From the NCBI GenBank assembly GCA_964609155.1, contig CAZSRF010000026.1, forward strand, positions 1 through 35,517: a stretch of 35,517 bases of DNA, read 5' to 3'. A program made the position numbers and the translations under genes. Of this stretch, positions 15,604-23,213 are shown piece by piece. The notes beneath the pieces were generated by a model, which was not told the DNA's origin, did not search any database, and was given only the letters and a program-made list of their open reading frames with translations. Origin of the DNA: JAGOUU01 sp964609155 (GTDB lineage Bacteria; Pseudomonadota; Gammaproteobacteria; JAGOUU01). Each line of letters begins with the position of its first letter. Position 1 is the first letter of the stretch.

Positions 15604-16836
15604 TTAGACAGTTAAAATTTTTAGTACATTATTTAAACTAACAATAAAAATATCAATCTCTTCTTTAGTATTATAGATTCCAAAAGATACTCTTATTGTT
15701 CCTGATATATTTAAATATTTCATTAAAGGCATATTACAATGGTGACCCGTCCTTACAGCTATTCCATATTGATCTAGTAACAACCCCACATCCTGCGAAT
15801 TCATGCTATTTACAGTAAAAGCTACTACTGAGATCTTATGGGGGCTATCGCCTATTATATTTATATTGCTTATCTTTTTTAATTGCTCTGTACAATATTG
15901 CAATAGGCTTTCTTTGTGTTGCTTTATTTCTTCAAAATCTAAAGAGTTTAAATAATCAATAGCAGCTGCCAAACCAATTGCTCCAGCAATATTTGGTGTT
16001 CCGGCCTCAAATTTATGTGGAGATTTTGCATATGTTGTGCCCATTGGTAAAATAACTTCATTAATCATCTCGCCACCACCCTGATATGGAGGGAGTTCTT
16101 GCATAATTTCCTGCTTACCAAAAAGCACTCCTATACCTGTGGGGCCATACATCTTATGGCCAGAAAAAGCATAAAAATCACAATTTAACTCACGAACATT
16201 AACTTTAAAACTCGGTAATGCCTGAGCTCCATCTATTAACACTAAGATACCTTTGTTAATTTTTTTTACCTGAGCAATAATTTCTTGCACAGGATTTATT
16301 ATCCCCATGCCATTTGACACATGATTTAAAGCCAATATTTTAGTTTTAGATGATATATTCTCATATAAATGCTCTAGATCCAATTCACCAGTCGGCAATA
16401 GGTGAATTACTTTAATAACAGCATCAGTTTTTTCTGCTAACATCTGCCATGGCACAATGTTAGAGTGATGTTCAGCTACAGAAATCAGTATTTCATCCAG
16501 TTGGCATATTTTATTACTACGCTCTAAAGATGTAGCAATTAAGTTAATTGCTTCCGTTGTACCGCGTGTAAATATGATTTCACTTGATCCCGATGCATTA
16601 ATATAATTTGCAACCTTTGCGCGTGCCTGCTCATACATCATAGTAGCTTTATCACCAAGGTAATGGAAAGCACGATGAATGTTGCTATGATGCTGTTTAT
16701 AATATTCTTCAATCGCTGAAATTACACACTGTGGCTTTTGGGAGCTGGCGGCATTATCAAAATAAACAAGCGGCTTACCATTAGCTATTGTATCAAGTAT
16801 AGGGAAATCTTTTCGTACCTTAAGAACATCAAACAT
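15604..16836 (-). CDS. sufS: cysteine desulfurase SufS (type II)
   Basis: SufS takes sulfur from L-cysteine as a persulfide for the SufBCD scaffold, using PLP. With the MFDVLKVRKDFP start at 16836 it is 410 residues, the normal family length. Visible are YFDNAASSQKP, the PLP-binding His-Lys in AFSGHKMYGPTG (Lys about 228) and the active-site Cys about 367 in VRTGHHCNMPLM. A frame 11 codons longer runs back into sufD (16869), but its extra peptide comes from a 7-bp tandem repeat and is not conserved family sequence. The gene starts 11 nt after the sufD stop. No sufE or sufU activator gene is adjacent, so the sulfur acceptor partner must be encoded elsewhere or be replaced. Confidence 0.95.
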   Translation of the reverse strand: MFDVLKVRKDFPILDTIANGKPLVYFDNAASSQKPQCVISAIEEYYKQHHSNIHRAFHYLGDKATMMYEQARAKVANYINASGSSEIIFTRGTTEAINLIATSLERSNKICQLDEILISVAEHHSNIVPWQMLAEKTDAVIKVIHLLPTGELDLEHLYENISSKTKILALNHVSNGMGIINPVQEIIAQVKKINKGILVLIDGAQALPSFKVNVRELNCDFYAFSGHKMYGPTGIGVLFGKQEIMQELPPYQGGGEMINEVILPMGTTYAKSPHKFEAGTPNIAGAIGLAAAIDYLNSLDFEEIKQHKESLLQYCTEQLKKISNINIIGDSPHKISVVAFTVNSMNSQDVGLLLDQYGIAVRTGHHCNMPLMKYLNISGTIRVSFGIYNTKEEIDIFIVSLNNVLKILTV

Positions 16837-16847
16837 ATAATAATTAA

Positions 16848-18125
16848 TTACGCATTTCGCATTTCGCATTTATCAAATAGCCAATATCTAACTTCTTGGT
16901 TTGTTATACGTTCAATAATGTAATTAACAAAGCCACCAATTAACATTTTCTTACCATCTTCTCTAGAGATCCCGCGGCTTTGTAAGTAAAACAACGCCTT
17001 GTTATCCAAGGTTCCTATGGCTGCCCCATGCGAACAGCTTACATCATCTGAATAAATCTGTAACTCAGGTTTCGTATCCACTTGAGCATGCCGGGATAAT
17101 GATAAATTTTTATTATTTTGAATAGCATTATTTGCCACTGTACCAGATGCAACACAAACCACTCCATTCCAAACACCACGAGCCCTATCTGATAAAACAC
17201 CGCGGTATTCCTGTTTGCTACTTCCAAATGATCCATTATGAAATACCTTTAAATGAGTATCTACATGCTGCGTATTTCGCGGCATATACAAACCAAATAG
17301 ACTAGAATCTGCATGGTCACCATTTTGATTTACTATAATATCTTGCCGCGCTAATTTTGCACCAAAATTTAAATTATAATTAGCATAGCTAGATTTCATT
17401 TTTTGATTAACAAAGTAATTGGCTATATTATAATATTTAGAACTACAGCCTTGTAGAATATAATGCGTTACATTTGCGCTGCTCTCGATATTTATTTCTA
17501 ATATTGAATTACTGTTAACCTCTACGGAACTCTCCTCAGTTAAATCAATATACTCTTCAATCACGTTAACATTAATACCACAAGAAATATTCAGTATATT
17601 ATTGTTATTAATAATTTTATTATTACTTCTTTCGGTATAATAAAAATTTATTCTAAGATCGCTATCAGCAAAAACATCTATTACTAAACCATCAATGCTG
17701 GTCCTGCAAATAAAATCCATAAAATGTTTCGCATCTACAGCATTTCTCATAGCATCTTGATTATCTGCATTATATTTGTTCTTACAAAACTTAATGCTAT
17801 CTTGCATCTCTTGATTACAAACATGATTTATATACAAACCATTTAAGAAATTTATAATATTTGTTTTTGAATTAATTTCGAATGTTTTTTTATTATGACT
17901 ATTTATTTTTTCAATAACTGACGCATCATCTTCTGTCTCTTGACTTAGATCAAAAGCCGTAGCTAACTTGAAATTTTTCTGTAATAACTGTGTTAAATCA
18001 GTATACTTCCAGTCCTCATAAGATACATCAGGAAAGAACTTATTTGTATTATTAGCATCATTGGAATCATTGGCAGCCGAATTATTTAACACCGCTTGAT
18101 TTAAATGTTTTTTTTTATAAATCAT
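16848..18125 (-). CDS. sufD: Fe-S cluster assembly scaffold subunit SufD
   Basis: SufD partners SufB and SufC in the SufBC2D scaffold. The 425-residue protein has the conserved C-terminal beta-helix core. Within it lie RARGVWNGVVCVASG, NAIQNNKNLSLSRHA, the block starting PELQIYSDDVSCSHGAA (the conserved Cys and His) and LFYLQSRGISREDG. The N-terminal half is divergent and Asn-rich, including a simple NDSNDANNTN stretch, but keeps the EDWKYTDL motif. Its ATG overlaps the sufC end by 11 nt, so the two are coupled. A nine-adenine run just after the start and three CGCATTT units at the 3' end are slippage-prone. The stop lies inside the repeat-flanked junction with sufS. Confidence 0.92.
   Translation of the reverse strand: MIYKKKHLNQAVLNNSAANDSNDANNTNKFFPDVSYEDWKYTDLTQLLQKNFKLATAFDLSQETEDDASVIEKINSHNKKTFEINSKTNIINFLNGLYINHVCNQEMQDSIKFCKNKYNADNQDAMRNAVDAKHFMDFICRTSIDGLVIDVFADSDLRINFYYTERSNNKIINNNNILNISCGINVNVIEEYIDLTEESSVEVNSNSILEINIESSANVTHYILQGCSSKYYNIANYFVNQKMKSSYANYNLNFGAKLARQDIIVNQNGDHADSSLFGLYMPRNTQHVDTHLKVFHNGSFGSSKQEYRGVLSDRARGVWNGVVCVASGTVANNAIQNNKNLSLSRHAQVDTKPELQIYSDDVSCSHGAAIGTLDNKALFYLQSRGISREDGKKMLIGGFVNYIIERITNQEVRYWLFDKCEMRNA
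16851..16871. repeat. three 7-bp tandem repeats at the sufD/sufS junction
   Basis: CGCATTT is repeated exactly three times (16851-16857, 16858-16864, 16865-16871) within the last sense codons of sufD. Seven is not a multiple of three, so gain or loss of one unit would change the sufD reading frame at its end and could join it to the frame of sufS. Confidence 0.85.
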
Positions 18126-18861
18126 CTAACAACCTACCATAGCCTGTTGATTCTAGCTCTAATGCAAGCTCTTTTCCACCAGACTTAATAATTTGGCCAC
18201 GAGCTAACACATGAACGTAATCTGGCACTATATAATCTAAAAGCCTTTGATAGTGCGTAATAACTAAAAATGAGCGATTTTTATCTCGCAACTGATTAAC
18301 TCCATCAGCTACTATTTTCAGTGCATCAATATCTAACCCAGAGTCAGTTTCGTCTAGAATAATAAACTCTGGCTTCAACATTAGCATTTGTAAAATTTCA
18401 TTACGTTTTTTCTCACCACCCGAAAAACCTTCGTTTATCGATCTATATAACAACTCTTCACTCATTCCAACTTGTTTTAATTTAGCCTTAACCTCTTGTA
18501 AAAACTCCATAGCATTCACTTCAGGCTGTTTCAGTGCTTTTCGTTGGGAATTTACAATGCTTTTTAGAAAATTAATATTACTTACACCTGGGATTTCAAC
18601 TGGATACTGAAATGCTTGATAAACCCCTAAATGCGAACGCTCTTCTGGAGCTAGCTCCAAAAGATTTTGTTCTTTAAAGAACACTGTACCATTTGTAACA
18701 GTATAGTCTTCTTTACCGGTTAATATATTTGCTAATGTACTTTTACCTGAACCATTGGGTCCCATAATAGCATGCACTTCACCAGGGTTTATTTCGATAT
18801 TGATACCTTTTAAGATAGCCTTATCAGCCACATTAGCGTGCAAATTATTTATAAACAACAT
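18115..18861 (-). CDS. sufC: Fe-S cluster assembly ATPase SufC
   Basis: SufC is the ABC-type ATPase of the SufBC2D scaffold and is soluble, not a transporter. The 248-residue protein has Walker A MGPNGSGKST (33-42), the SufC-specific signature region NEGFSGGEKKRNEILQML, Walker B FIILDETDSGLDIDALK and the H-loop in ITHYQRLLDYI. It starts 43 nt after sufB and overlaps sufD by 11 nt. All residues needed for ATP hydrolysis are present. Confidence 0.96.
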   Translation of the reverse strand: MLFINNLHANVADKAILKGINIEINPGEVHAIMGPNGSGKSTLANILTGKEDYTVTNGTVFFKEQNLLELAPEERSHLGVYQAFQYPVEIPGVSNINFLKSIVNSQRKALKQPEVNAMEFLQEVKAKLKQVGMSEELLYRSINEGFSGGEKKRNEILQMLMLKPEFIILDETDSGLDIDALKIVADGVNQLRDKNRSFLVITHYQRLLDYIVPDYVHVLARGQIIKSGGKELALELESTGYGRLLDDL

Positions 18862-18882
18862 TTAAAATCATTCTCCATTACT

Positions 18883-18910
18883 CTTAACCTATCTTAATCT
18901 ATCTTTACCC
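18883..18910. repeat. 10-bp imperfect tandem repeat at the sufB stop codon
   Basis: CTTAACCTAT (18883-18892) and CTTAATCTAT (18893-18902) are followed by CTTTACCC. The last, decayed unit contains the sufB stop codon (18905-18907). The array fills most of the sufB-sufC gap. Confidence 0.6.
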
Positions 18911-20365
18911 AACAGCACCCTCTAAACTTATTTCCATCAATTTTTGAGCCTCAACAGCAAATTCCATAGGTAACTCTTTGAACACTTGTTTGCAAAAGCC
19001 ATTAACAATCATTGACACAGCATCTTCTTCTGACAAACCTCTTTGACGACAATAGAATAATTGATCATCTGCAATTTTTGATGTTGTTGCTTCATGCTCA
19101 ATTGTACTTTCATTATTTTTAGATTCCATATATGGGTAGGTGTGTGCCCTAGCTTCATTACCTATCAATAAAGAATCACATTGAGTAAAATTACGACTTC
19201 CAATAGCATTCTTCCCCATTCTAACTAGCCCACGATAAGCATTGCTGCTACGACCTGCTGATATCCCCTTAGAAATAATAAGACTGGAGCTATTTTTTCC
19301 AATATGAATCATTTTAGTGCCCGTATCAGCCTGTTGTTTATTTCTGGTTAAAGCTACAGAATAAAACTCACCACGAGTGTCATTACCTTGCAAAATAACA
19401 CTGGGATATTTCCAGGTAATTGCTGAACCAGTTTCAACTTGCGTCCAAGAGATCTTTGACTTATCTCCTAAACAGTGCCCACGCTTAGTTACAAAATTAT
19501 AAATACCACCCTTACCATCTTTATCTCCTGGGTACCAATTTTGTACAGTAGAATATTTAATTGTTGCGTCTTCTAATGCAATCAATTCTACCACTGCGGC
19601 ATGCAATTGATTTTCATCCCTCTGGGGTGCTGTGCAACCTTCAAGATAGCTCACATAACTACCTTTATCAGCGATGATTAATGTTCTTTCAAATTGACCT
19701 GTGTTAGCAGCATTTATCCTAAAATATGTAGAAAGCTCCATTGGGCATCTCACCCCAGGTGGAATATAAACAAAAGAACCATCAGTAAATACTGCTGCAT
19801 TAAGGCTTGCAAAAAAATTATCAGTATGAGGGACAACAGTACCTAAATATTTTTGTACTAACTCTGGATGTTCCTGCACAGCCTCTGAAAAAGAACAAAA
19901 TATCACACCGGCTTTAGCTAGTTCTTTTTTAAAAGTCGTCACTACTGATACGCTATCAAAAACTGCATCAACAGCTACTACTCCTGCTAGCATTTTTTGT
20001 TCCTGTAAAGGTATGCCTAATTTCTCATAGGTTCTTAGAAGCTCTGGATCTATCTCATCTAAGCTTTTAGGTCTATCTTTGTCCGATTTGGGCGCAGAGT
20101 AATAACTAATCGCCTGGTAATCTATAGGTTCATATTCTATATGTGCCCATTTAGGTTCTTTCAATGTTTTCCAATATTCAAAAGCGGCCAAGCGCCAGTC
20201 CAACATAAATTGTGGTTCTTTTTTTATACCAGAAATTTGTTTAATTTTATTGATATCTAGCCCTGGTGGTAGTGTTTGGGTTGCAACATCTGTAACAAAA
20301 CCATGCTGATATTGGCTCGCTAACGCACTATCTATGATTGCTTCCGATTTTTTTTTATTTGTCAT
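18905..20365 (-). CDS. sufB: Fe-S cluster assembly scaffold subunit SufB
   Basis: SufB is the subunit on which nascent clusters are built. The 486-residue length is typical. Conserved blocks are FVYIPPGVRCPMELSTYFRI, SYLEGCTAPQRDENQLH, the block starting ATIKYSTVQNWYPGD, GIYNFVTKRG, TGSAITWKYPS and, near the C-terminus, LFYCRQRGLSEEDA. Its ATG overlaps the sufR stop by 4 nt (ATGA), so regulator and scaffold are translationally coupled. The sequence looks intact throughout. Confidence 0.97.
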   Translation of the reverse strand: MTNKKKSEAIIDSALASQYQHGFVTDVATQTLPPGLDINKIKQISGIKKEPQFMLDWRLAAFEYWKTLKEPKWAHIEYEPIDYQAISYYSAPKSDKDRPKSLDEIDPELLRTYEKLGIPLQEQKMLAGVVAVDAVFDSVSVVTTFKKELAKAGVIFCSFSEAVQEHPELVQKYLGTVVPHTDNFFASLNAAVFTDGSFVYIPPGVRCPMELSTYFRINAANTGQFERTLIIADKGSYVSYLEGCTAPQRDENQLHAAVVELIALEDATIKYSTVQNWYPGDKDGKGGIYNFVTKRGHCLGDKSKISWTQVETGSAITWKYPSVILQGNDTRGEFYSVALTRNKQQADTGTKMIHIGKNSSSLIISKGISAGRSSNAYRGLVRMGKNAIGSRNFTQCDSLLIGNEARAHTYPYMESKNNESTIEHEATTSKIADDQLFYCRQRGLSEEDAVSMIVNGFCKQVFKELPMEFAVEAQKLMEISLEGAVG

Positions 20366-20799
20366 ATTATGATTTGATTATTAGCCATATCTTTTATAGA
20401 TATTTTTTCTAATAGGGTAAAAACTGCTTTGTTTATCTTCTGCCAAGGCCGGCTCATCTGGCAATTAATGACATGTTCGCAACTTAAGATATTAGAGGTA
20501 TTAGCTGTATTAGCGATATTAGCACAATCAGTAATCTTAACCTGCCCCTCAAAAAACTTAATAACTTCATTTAAGTAAATATTATCCGCTTGTTTAGCCA
20601 AACAATAACCGCCCTCTATCCCACGAAACGACTTAACCAGTCCTGCTTTAACCAAAATTTTCATTATTTTACTTACTGTGGGTAGCTGTAGATGTACTAA
20701 TGCTGCTATTTCAGAAGAGCTTACTATCTCATTAGGCTTATCAGCCATAGCGCATAAAACTATAAGGGCATAATCAGTTAATCGGGTTATTTTAAACAT
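20362..20799 (-). CDS. Rrf2-family SUF operon regulator (SufR-like, gammaproteobacterial type)
   Basis: This is a winged-helix transcription factor that senses Fe-S status and controls the SUF operon it heads. The 145-residue protein begins MFKITRLTDYALIVLC, with a helix-turn-helix at about 25-60 and the Rrf2 hallmark FRGIEGGYCLAK (58-69). Three Cys at 92, 107 and 113 would bind a [2Fe-2S] or [4Fe-4S] cluster, as in IscR-type proteins. Between the first two lies an unusual low-complexity insert (ANIANTANTSNI) coded by 9-bp repeats built on ATTAG. A palindromic site lies in its own promoter, suggesting autoregulation. It matches the SUF-associated Rrf2 group better than IscR, as there are no isc genes here. 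Confidence 0.9.
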   Translation of the reverse strand: MFKITRLTDYALIVLCAMADKPNEIVSSSEIAALVHLQLPTVSKIMKILVKAGLVKSFRGIEGGYCLAKQADNIYLNEVIKFFEGQVKITDCANIANTANTSNILSCEHVINCQMSRPWQKINKAVFTLLEKISIKDMANNQIII

Positions 20800-20851
20800 T
20801 GAGGTTAAAATTAGATAGTAAGCTACAATAGAGCTATTGAAAAATATGCCT

Positions 20852-20881
20852 ATAATAGTACTAATTTAGTACCTATTGCAA
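20852..20881 (-). promoter_or_regulatory. SUF operon promoter with embedded palindromic operator
   Basis: On the minus strand TTGCAA (20881-20876) and TATTAT (20857-20852) are separated by 18 bp. The spacer carries the perfect palindrome GTACTAA-T-TTAGTAC (20858-20872), arms of 7 bp around one central base. The predicted start of transcription is about 45 nt before sufR. A palindrome between -35 and -10 is the classical position for repression, and the first gene encodes an Rrf2 regulator, so this is the likely SufR binding site. Confidence 0.65.
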
Positions 20882-20939
20882 GCACTTTATAGGCACCTAG
20901 AGAAAAAATTCTTTGGCAGCTTTATTTTATTATCAATTC

Positions 20940-20982
20940 GGCGCTCTAATAATCAAAGAGTTAAATCATATATCAGAGCGCC
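20940..20982 (-). terminator. long-loop hairpin after the GDSL lipase gene
   Basis: GGCGCTCT (20940-20947) and AGAGCGCC (20975-20982) are perfectly complementary. Adjacent bases extend the stem to about 12 pairs with one G-T. It lies just beyond the lipase stop on the minus strand, but no T-run follows, so it may stabilise the 3' end rather than terminate. Confidence 0.4.
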
Positions 20983-20995
20983 TCAAATTAGTACA

Positions 20996-22501
20996 CTAGT
21001 ACAAGGGGATACCTTGTTTTAAAATAATACTAAAATCTCGCACATTGGATGATCGCCCTAGCTCAGCTTGACCAGCAAAGCCACTTTTCATCTTCAAAGC
21101 AGGCTTTCCAGGCTGCATTGGCTCGATTTCTTTATTAAGCGCATCTATAGCTAATTTATTTCTTTCTGTAACTGCATCTGGCAATGCAGCACTAGACCCC
21201 ATTAAAGATTTAACTCTTGGAGTAAAACCACTTTGAATAACTACTTGATACATAATTTCAGCTAAGACAGCATGAGCAGATGCGGATGGATGCACCCCAT
21301 CCCAATATGCATATTCTTTTGGTTTTTCACAAACAGCTAAATCATCATCCCAATAGTAATTAGGGTTACACCTATCCACTATATTGGTAAAGCCATAGTC
21401 TTTAGCCCGACTTTTTGCATTTTGAGTAAAACTGTATACATCAAATGTCATCAAAACAACACTAGGAAATTCTTTACGCAACTGTTCTAATATTGCTCTG
21501 TGTGAAGCATTATATCGTTTAGTTAAATTATGCAGTCTTTGCGTATAGCTATTGTCACCATTTTCAATATCCTTACTTAAGCTATCCGGCGTTCCAGCTA
21601 AGTCTGGTAATTGTGGTGATAAAATATTTCTCGCACCACGAGCAATTAATCTTCTTAGATTATATTCCATGTTACTACTCATGGTTTCAATTAGTTCGTT
21701 ATCAGTTTTGTTTAAATGACGCAATAAATCATTTGAACCAGCCCATACTGTATAAAGTGCATACGGATCTGCTGTAGGATTCCACTCTAAGTAAGTTGAA
21801 ACTTGTTTATTCAAATTAGGTATTGGTAAGATATCACTCTCAATAGTTGCACCAGCATAAGCGTAATCAATAAAAGCATTCTCAGGTATGTTAAATTTCT
21901 CTGCTAATCTTTCAACCCAAACTTTACCATTAGTAAATCGACCACTATAGTATGGTGGCGAAATAGGCAATATAGGGCTAATAGGAAACATTAAAGAAAT
22001 TTCTACAGAACGTTTATATAAATTACCGTTATCAGACATGCTATCGCCAAAGACAATAAGTCTACTAAATTGTTTAGCCTTACTCAGCTGGTAATTAACC
22101 TGATAAACCCCGTTTATTATCTGATAACTAGGATTAATAAATAAATAATGACCATAAGATAAATTACATACTGAACCCGTAAAATCTGGATTGGCAAAAA
22201 TGCTTCCCAAACCAAGATGTAGGTTACATGTACCCACTTGCATATTATTCTTAACTACATCAAACTTAAGATTTTGACTTAACTGCCCCCAGCTTGTAGA
22301 AAAAATAGCTGTATCTGCTTTTTCTTTTGGAACAATATCTGTCGAAAGTAATTTTTGTAAATTACCTTTATTGCTATCAACAGAACGAATATTATTTAAG
22401 TAATAATCTGATTCATTGTTAATATGAACATTAAAATAAGAAGCATTCGCTGTACAGCTGAGCATCATGCCCATCATCATACTTTTGATTACCTTTCTCA
22501 T
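20996..22501 (-). CDS. secreted GDSL/SGNH-family lipase or acyltransferase (PlaA/PlaC-like)
   Basis: This is a predicted exported lipolytic enzyme of 501 residues. A signal peptide occupies about 1-20 (MRKVIKSMMMG core, cleavage after TANA). Residues about 21-140 form an N-terminal extra domain. The SGNH blocks follow: IVFGDSMSDNGN with nucleophile S154, YAYAGA (block II Gly), VWAGSND with N257, and YWDGVHPS with D401 and H404. C379 and C391 bracket a short loop before block V, reminiscent of the disulfide loop in Legionella PlaC-like enzymes. Family members act as lysophospholipases or glycerophospholipid:cholesterol acyltransferases. GGAG 8 nt upstream supports the start. It is monocistronic. 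The substrate is unproven; a role at host membranes is inference. Confidence 0.88.
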   Translation of the reverse strand: MRKVIKSMMMGMMLSCTANASYFNVHINNESDYYLNNIRSVDSNKGNLQKLLSTDIVPKEKADTAIFSTSWGQLSQNLKFDVVKNNMQVGTCNLHLGLGSIFANPDFTGSVCNLSYGHYLFINPSYQIINGVYQVNYQLSKAKQFSRLIVFGDSMSDNGNLYKRSVEISLMFPISPILPISPPYYSGRFTNGKVWVERLAEKFNIPENAFIDYAYAGATIESDILPIPNLNKQVSTYLEWNPTADPYALYTVWAGSNDLLRHLNKTDNELIETMSSNMEYNLRRLIARGARNILSPQLPDLAGTPDSLSKDIENGDNSYTQRLHNLTKRYNASHRAILEQLRKEFPSVVLMTFDVYSFTQNAKSRAKDYGFTNIVDRCNPNYYWDDDLAVCEKPKEYAYWDGVHPSASAHAVLAEIMYQVVIQSGFTPRVKSLMGSSAALPDAVTERNKLAIDALNKEIEPMQPGKPALKMKSGFAGQAELGRSSNVRDFSIILKQGIPLY

Positions 22502-22821
22502 TCCCTATCTCCAGAATTTATATTATTATCATTCGTATTTGCTAAAGTTTAAAGGCCTAACAAGAATTTTATAATAAGCTTTAATTTTACGCCTTATTAC
22601 AATATAAACCTAAAATTGCCTATAGCGCAAATACTAGGTTAATTAATGCCTTGTAATATATAGCATGCATTAATTGCATTAAAATAATCTTAATTTAAGA
22701 TTAAATTCTGCCTTATCTAGATAGTCAAAACCACCATTAATAGTTATAATGGATTCTTAAATTAGTTTTATAATTAAACTTCAGCGTATATATATACCAA
22801 GTTATTTTACCAAGGTTTATC
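22502..22821 (+). promoter_or_regulatory. divergent intergenic region upstream of the RRM gene
   Basis: No gene is seen in these 320 very A+T-rich bases. AATTAATGC (22641-22649) and GCATTAATT (22667-22675) form a perfect 9-bp inverted repeat with a 17-nt loop, and a further half-site GCATTAA follows at 22676-22682. These could be an operator or a leader hairpin for the RNA-binding protein gene. The promoter boxes are not clear enough to place. Confidence 0.35.
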
Positions 22822-23142
22822 ATGATAGCAAGCTTATTTCAAAGAATTATTAATATTTTTAGCCAAAAAAAACAAAAAAATGCTAAAAATAACCAGTCTC
22901 CCGAGCTATACATTGGAAATATTGAATATAAAACAAAGCCTTATGAACTACGGAAAGTTTTTGAAGAATTTGGTGATATCGAATACCTAAAAATTATACG
23001 CGACCCTAGAACCAAACGTTCAAAAGGGTATGGTTTTGTGAAATTTCATAGTGAGCAAGACGCCCAAAAAGCAATAAACAACAAACATTCCATTTCTTTT
23101 AGGGGACGAGAATTAAAGATTGCTTTTGCAAAAGATAAATAA
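22822..23142 (+). CDS. single-RRM RNA-binding protein with amphipathic N-terminus
   Basis: This 106-residue protein carries one RNA recognition motif at about 32-104. RNP2 is LYIGNI (33-38) and RNP1 is KGYGFVKF (68-75), both canonical, with the aromatic residues that stack on RNA retained. Such small RRM proteins are known in cyanobacteria and scattered gammaproteobacteria. Their targets are usually unknown. The first 15 residues (MIASLFQRIINIFSQ) form an amphipathic helix followed by a Lys/Asn-rich linker, a build that could tether it to membrane. It has no operon partner. The start follows a weak AAGG box. Function in RNA stability or localisation is inference. Confidence 0.88.
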   Translation: MIASLFQRIINIFSQKKQKNAKNNQSPELYIGNIEYKTKPYELRKVFEEFGDIEYLKIIRDPRTKRSKGYGFVKFHSEQDAQKAINNKHSISFRGRELKIAFAKDK

Positions 23143-23166
23143 TCAAAGAGATAAATCATAACTACC

Positions 23167-23187
23167 GTGTTAACCTCTTGTTAACAC
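23167..23187. terminator. hairpin between convergent RRM and hydrolase genes
   Basis: GTGTTAAC (23167-23174) and GTTAACAC (23180-23187) form a perfect 8-bp stem with loop CTCTT, about 25 nt after the RRM stop. The T-run is poor. A second, weaker hairpin, CTAAAGA/TCTTTAAG, lies at about 23200-23218 on the end of the hydrolase gene. Confidence 0.5.
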
Positions 23188-23213
23188 CCGTGGTAATCTC
23201 TAAAGAATAATCT

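Noticed and set aside
20987..21003. Second SufR-like half-site (TTAGTAC then CTAGTAC) at the lipase 3' end
   Set aside because: It is a direct, not inverted, arrangement and lies downstream of a gene end with no promoter nearby.
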